Shown: in pieces, positions 6,921 to 9,908 of the stretch
Position numbering within the stretch: the first letter of the stretch is position 1
How the letters are laid out: every line of letters starts with the position of its first letter
From: Rikenellaceae bacterium
GTDB taxonomy: Bacteria > Bacteroidota > Bacteroidia > Bacteroidales > UBA932
Length of the DNA: 9,908 nucleotides
Assembly: GCA_900767375.1 (NCBI GenBank)
Contig: CAAFYX010000100.1
Span: 1 to 9,908 of the forward strand
Direction: 5' to 3'
Notes under the pieces: model-generated
Told to the model about the DNA's origin: nothing
Seen by the model: only the letters and a program-made list of their open reading frames with translations
The model's database searches: none
Translations under genes and position numbers: made by a program

Positions 6921-7643
6921 TTATTCAGTGATTGCTTTGTTGAGTCTTTCAAGTACTGTCCGGTACGACAGGACGACGTCGCTCAGATCCAGGCGGAAGC
7001 GGTCCTTGTCCAGCCTCTGTCCGGTCGCCTCATCCCAGAGGCGGGCGGTGTCGGGACTGATTTCGTCGGAGACGATGATCTCTCCGGTCTCGGTGTCGCG
7101 TCCGAACTCGACCTTCACGTCCACGAGCTCGATCCCGGCCTTGTGGAAAAGGGTCTGAAGGAGCTGGTTTGTGCGGCCTGCGACGAAGAACATGTCATCG
7201 AGCTCCTGGTAGGTCGTAAGGCCCAGTGCCACGACATGGTGCTCGTTGATGAGGGGATCCTCAAGCTCGTCGTTGTTGTAGCGGATATCCACTATGGTAT
7301 TCTCAGGCTTCAGACCTTCCTCGAGTCCCAGACGCAGGGCCAGGGATCCGCATACGCGGTTCCTGACGATTATCTCGAGAGGGATGATCTCGATCCTGCG
7401 GCAGAGCTGCTCATTGTCATTGAGCTTCTCGATGAAATGGGTGCGGACACCGTTCTCATTGAGATAGTTCAGCAGCAGGGCGGATATCTGGTTGTTGAGG
7501 GCTCCCTTGCCGACGAAACGGGCTCTCTTGACGTTGTTGAATGCGACGGTTACATCATTGAACTCGATGATGACTTTGTTCGGGTCCTCGGTGGCGAAAA
7601 CCTGTTTCTCGTTCCCGTCGAATATTACTTCTTTCTTGAGCAT
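6921..7643 (-). CDS. purC: Phosphoribosylaminoimidazole-succinocarboxamide synthase (SAICAR synthetase)
   Basis: PurC couples CAIR and aspartate with ATP to form SAICAR. At 240 residues it is the short bacterial form. The N-terminal ATP loop reads FDGNEKQVF (8-16) where Bacillus and E. coli have a GKAK-type motif, so the first Lys is Asn11 while Lys13 is kept. Further motifs are VTVAFNNVKRA (31-41), IPLEIIVRN (87-95), DPLINEHH (129-136) and DEISPDTARLWD (193-204). The ATG overlaps the purL TAA as TAATG, with no Shine-Dalgarno, so it is probably coupled to purL translation. The CAIR it needs requires PurE/PurK, which are not in the window. It lies between purL and purF rather than before purL as in B. 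subtilis. Identification is firm. Confidence 0.97.
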   Translation of the reverse strand: MLKKEVIFDGNEKQVFATEDPNKVIIEFNDVTVAFNNVKRARFVGKGALNNQISALLLNYLNENGVRTHFIEKLNDNEQLCRRIEIIPLEIIVRNRVCGSLALRLGLEEGLKPENTIVDIRYNNDELEDPLINEHHVVALGLTTYQELDDMFFVAGRTNQLLQTLFHKAGIELVDVKVEFGRDTETGEIIVSDEISPDTARLWDEATGQRLDKDRFRLDLSDVVLSYRTVLERLNKAITE

Positions 7644-9908
7644 TATTTTCTGAAGTATTTGACTGCGTTTGCAAAAATAGGCTGCAGACGCTCACCTGAT
7701 ATATTCTTGAAGAGGTTGTCCTCGTATCTCTCGGAGTGTCCCATCTTGCCGAGGATATGGCCGTCAGGGCTGAGCACTCCCTCGATTCCGTAGTAGGAGC
7801 CGTTAGGGTTGTCAATGTAACGGAAGGCTACCTGTCCGCGGGAGAAGAGTTCCTTGGCGAGCTCCTCGCCGACTACGAACTTGCCCTCGCCGTGGCTGAA
7901 CGCGATGGAGAACCTGTCGCCCTTCCTGATGCCGTCGAGCCAAGGTGAGTTGACAGAAGCGGTCTCGGTGGTGGCGACAAGGGAGATATGGCGGTTGATG
8001 TCGTTCCTGAACAGGGTCGGAGAGTCAGGGGTGACGCATCCGAGCTTGCCGTAAGGAAGCAGGCCGCTCTTCACGAGAGCCTGGAAGCCGTTGCAGATGC
8101 CGAGGATAAGTCCGCCGCGTGCAATGAGCGCGGTGATGGCGGCGCCGACCTTTTCATTGTTGATGACATTGGCAATGAACTTGCCGCTTCCGTCAGGCTC
8201 GTCGCCTGAAGAGAAGCCGCCGCAGAAGGCGAGGATATGGCTCTCGCCGATGCGCTTTGAAAGCTCGTCAATGGAGTCGAGGACATCCTGCGGAGTGAGG
8301 TTCCTGAAGATGAACGGACGAACTTCGGCGCCGGCCTTACGGAAGGCCTTGGCGGTGTCGAAGTCGCAGTTGGAGCCAGGGAACACAGGCATACATACTA
8401 TAGGAGTCTGCACCGGCTCTCCAGGATAGACGAGATTGGACTTGTCGAACGGCACTTCCGCAACCTGAGGGACAGGCTCGTCGAAGTGAGGCTTAACCTT
8501 TGCAGGATAAATCTTTGCGTATCGTGAGGTATAGGCTTTCTCAAGGTTGTCAAGGGACATCTTCACGCCGTTCACGACTATGCCCTCGGAGGTGACTTCA
8601 CCGATCTTGACGGCATTTGCGATGCCAAGGTCACCGGTTGCCTCTACGAGAGCGGAACCGTAGCCGAGGCTGAACAGCTCGTCTTCGGCAATGTTTACAT
8701 TGACTCCAAGGGAGTTGCCCATTGCCATCTTCACCAGACCTTCAGCCACGCCACCGAATGAAAGCGACCAGGCCGATACCACCTTGCCTGCGGCAATGCA
8801 GCCGGCGAGAGCCTTCCAATTGGCGGAGAGCTGGTCGGTGTCAGGCATACGGTTCGCGAGCGGGGTGTGCTTGATGAGCCAGATGCCGTTGCCGGCCTTC
8901 TTGAACTCAGGTGAGATGACGGTGCGGGCGTCGATGGTGGTGATGCCGAATGCCACGAGGGTCGGCGGAACGTGGATATGCTCGAAGGTGCCGCTCATGG
9001 AGTCCTTTCCGCCGATGGACGGAAGGCCGAGGGCGGTCTGCATCTTCAGGGCGCCGAGAAGCGCGCTGAGAGGCTTGCCCCAGGTATGAGGGTCCTTTGT
9101 CATTCTTTCGAAGTACTCCTGGTAGGAGAAGCGCATTCCTGAGAAATCGGCACCCGCGCAGGCGGCCTTTGTGCAGGACTCCACCACTGCGTATGCTGCG
9201 GCGTGGTAAGGGCTCCAGCGGGCGATGTCAGGATTGTAGCCGAAAGTCATTATGCTGGCGGTGTTCGTGAAGCCCTCCGTAGGGAGTTTCTGAACGGACA
9301 CCTGGGTTTCTGTCATCTGGCGCTTGCCGCCATATGGCATCAGGACAGTGGAGCGGCCGATATTGGAGTCGAACATTTCCACGAGGCCCTTCTGGGAAGC
9401 GACGTTGGCGGAGCCCATCACAGAGACGAACTTGTCCTCGAGGGTCTCCCCTGCCGGCTTGCGCTCGAACGGGTCGCAGTCCTCGACCGCAGAGATGGTG
9501 GCCTGGGCGTAGTGCTTTGCACCGGCGCTGTCGATGAACTCACGGGAAAGGTCGCAGACCTTTACTCCGCCGTTGAACATGCGCATGCGGCCAGTGTCGG
9601 TAACATCGGCGACATAGGTGACCTCGACGTTGTCCAGACCGCACCATTTCACGAATTCGTCGCGGTCCTTGGCCTCCACGACCACTGCCATACGCTCCTG
9701 AGACTCGCTGATGGCAAGCTCGGTGGAGTTGAGGCCGGCATATTTGGCAGGAACCCTGTCGAGGTAGATGTCAAGTCCGTCGGCGAGCTCGCCGATGGCG
9801 ACGCTGACGCCGCCGGCGCCGAAGTCATTGGACTTCTTGATGAGGCGGGTGACCTCAGGGCGGCGGAACAGACGCTGAATCTGGCGCTCCTCAGGGGCGT
9901 TTCCTTTC
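7643..9908 (-). CDS. purL: Phosphoribosylformylglycinamidine synthase, single-chain, 5'-truncated by the window edge
   Basis: PurL converts FGAR, glutamine and ATP to FGAM. The reading frame is open to the right edge, so the ATG at 9691 is internal, not the start. The visible part is 754 residues starting KGNAPEERQIQRLF; about 480 N-terminal residues should lie outside if the protein has the usual 1,230-1,300. Fragment positions: NDFGAGG (27-33) and ELAISESQERM (63-73) end the first synthetase half. The second half contains GRSTV, WSPYHAAAYAV and LPSIGGKDSMSGTFE. The C-terminal glutaminase contains FCGGFSSGDEPDGSGKF, the nucleophile Cys605 in GICNGFQAL, and His724 and Glu726 in GHSER. All glutaminase residues are present, unlike in PurF of the same operon. 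The sequence resembles the streptococcal/clostridial one-chain form as I remember it. The TAA overlaps the purC ATG. Confidence 0.97.
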   Translation of the reverse strand, partial: KGNAPEERQIQRLFRRPEVTRLIKKSNDFGAGGVSVAIGELADGLDIYLDRVPAKYAGLNSTELAISESQERMAVVVEAKDRDEFVKWCGLDNVEVTYVADVTDTGRMRMFNGGVKVCDLSREFIDSAGAKHYAQATISAVEDCDPFERKPAGETLEDKFVSVMGSANVASQKGLVEMFDSNIGRSTVLMPYGGKRQMTETQVSVQKLPTEGFTNTASIMTFGYNPDIARWSPYHAAAYAVVESCTKAACAGADFSGMRFSYQEYFERMTKDPHTWGKPLSALLGALKMQTALGLPSIGGKDSMSGTFEHIHVPPTLVAFGITTIDARTVISPEFKKAGNGIWLIKHTPLANRMPDTDQLSANWKALAGCIAAGKVVSAWSLSFGGVAEGLVKMAMGNSLGVNVNIAEDELFSLGYGSALVEATGDLGIANAVKIGEVTSEGIVVNGVKMSLDNLEKAYTSRYAKIYPAKVKPHFDEPVPQVAEVPFDKSNLVYPGEPVQTPIVCMPVFPGSNCDFDTAKAFRKAGAEVRPFIFRNLTPQDVLDSIDELSKRIGESHILAFCGGFSSGDEPDGSGKFIANVINNEKVGAAITALIARGGLILGICNGFQALVKSGLLPYGKLGCVTPDSPTLFRNDINRHISLVATTETASVNSPWLDGIRKGDRFSIAFSHGEGKFVVGEELAKELFSRGQVAFRYIDNPNGSYYGIEGVLSPDGHILGKMGHSERYEDNLFKNISGERLQPIFANAVKYFRK

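Noticed and set aside
6004..7158. Long plus-strand open frame (384 codons) opposite purF and purC, with similar ones at 2131-2967 and 6876-7793
   Set aside because: Each lies antisense to a certain gene with family motifs. Their compositions look like complement-strand translations of GC-rich codons, and I recognise no domain.
9689..9691. ATG at 9691 as the purL start
   Set aside because: The frame stays open for another 72 codons to the window edge, and those codons carry conserved PurL motifs (NDFGAGG, SESQER).

Overview
The window is almost entirely one leftward (minus-strand) operon for de novo purine synthesis. Read in the direction of transcription, the order is purL (5' part cut off by the right edge), purC, purF, purM, purN, purH, purD, folD. 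Together these cover PRPP to PRA (PurF), PRA to GAR (PurD), GAR to FGAR (PurN), FGAR to FGAM (PurL), FGAM to AIR (PurM), CAIR to SAICAR (PurC) and AICAR to IMP (PurH). FolD supplies the 10-formyl-tetrahydrofolate consumed by PurN and PurH. purE/purK (AIR to CAIR), purB and purA are not in the window.

The genes are packed very tightly. Three junctions are TAATG overlaps (purL/purC, purM/purN, purD/folD) and the other four gaps are 2, 12, 10 and 6 bases. Apart from a GGAGGAAG before folD, no start has a Shine-Dalgarno sequence and several leaders are A-rich. With the fairly GC-rich coding sequence, this suggests a gut-type Bacteroidota, probably Bacteroidales; that is inference. The proteins look Firmicutes-like: purF-M-N-H-D is the Bacillus subtilis order, PurF has the four-cysteine Fe-S pattern, PurC is short, and PurL resembles the single-chain clostridial/streptococcal form. 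Horizontal origin of the operon is possible. The alternative is a Firmicute that does not use Shine-Dalgarno sites here.

The most unusual feature is PurF. Its phosphoribosyltransferase half and Fe-S cysteines are intact, but the N-terminal glutaminase half has lost key residues. Met-Gly stands where the nucleophilic Cys1-Gly should be, with an in-frame stop two codons upstream, so no hidden cysteine or propeptide exists. The glutamine-binding Arg is Leu, the oxyanion-hole Asn is Asp, and the surrounding motif is eroded. The enzyme should not hydrolyse glutamine. It may use free ammonia, take ammonia from a partner, or be a regulatory paralogue.

The leftmost 301 bases, downstream of folD, hold no convincing gene. 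They contain two related hairpins that share a 9-bp inner stem but have different, still complementary outer stems. The one nearer folD is followed by a U-rich run on the minus strand and is a good candidate for the operon terminator.
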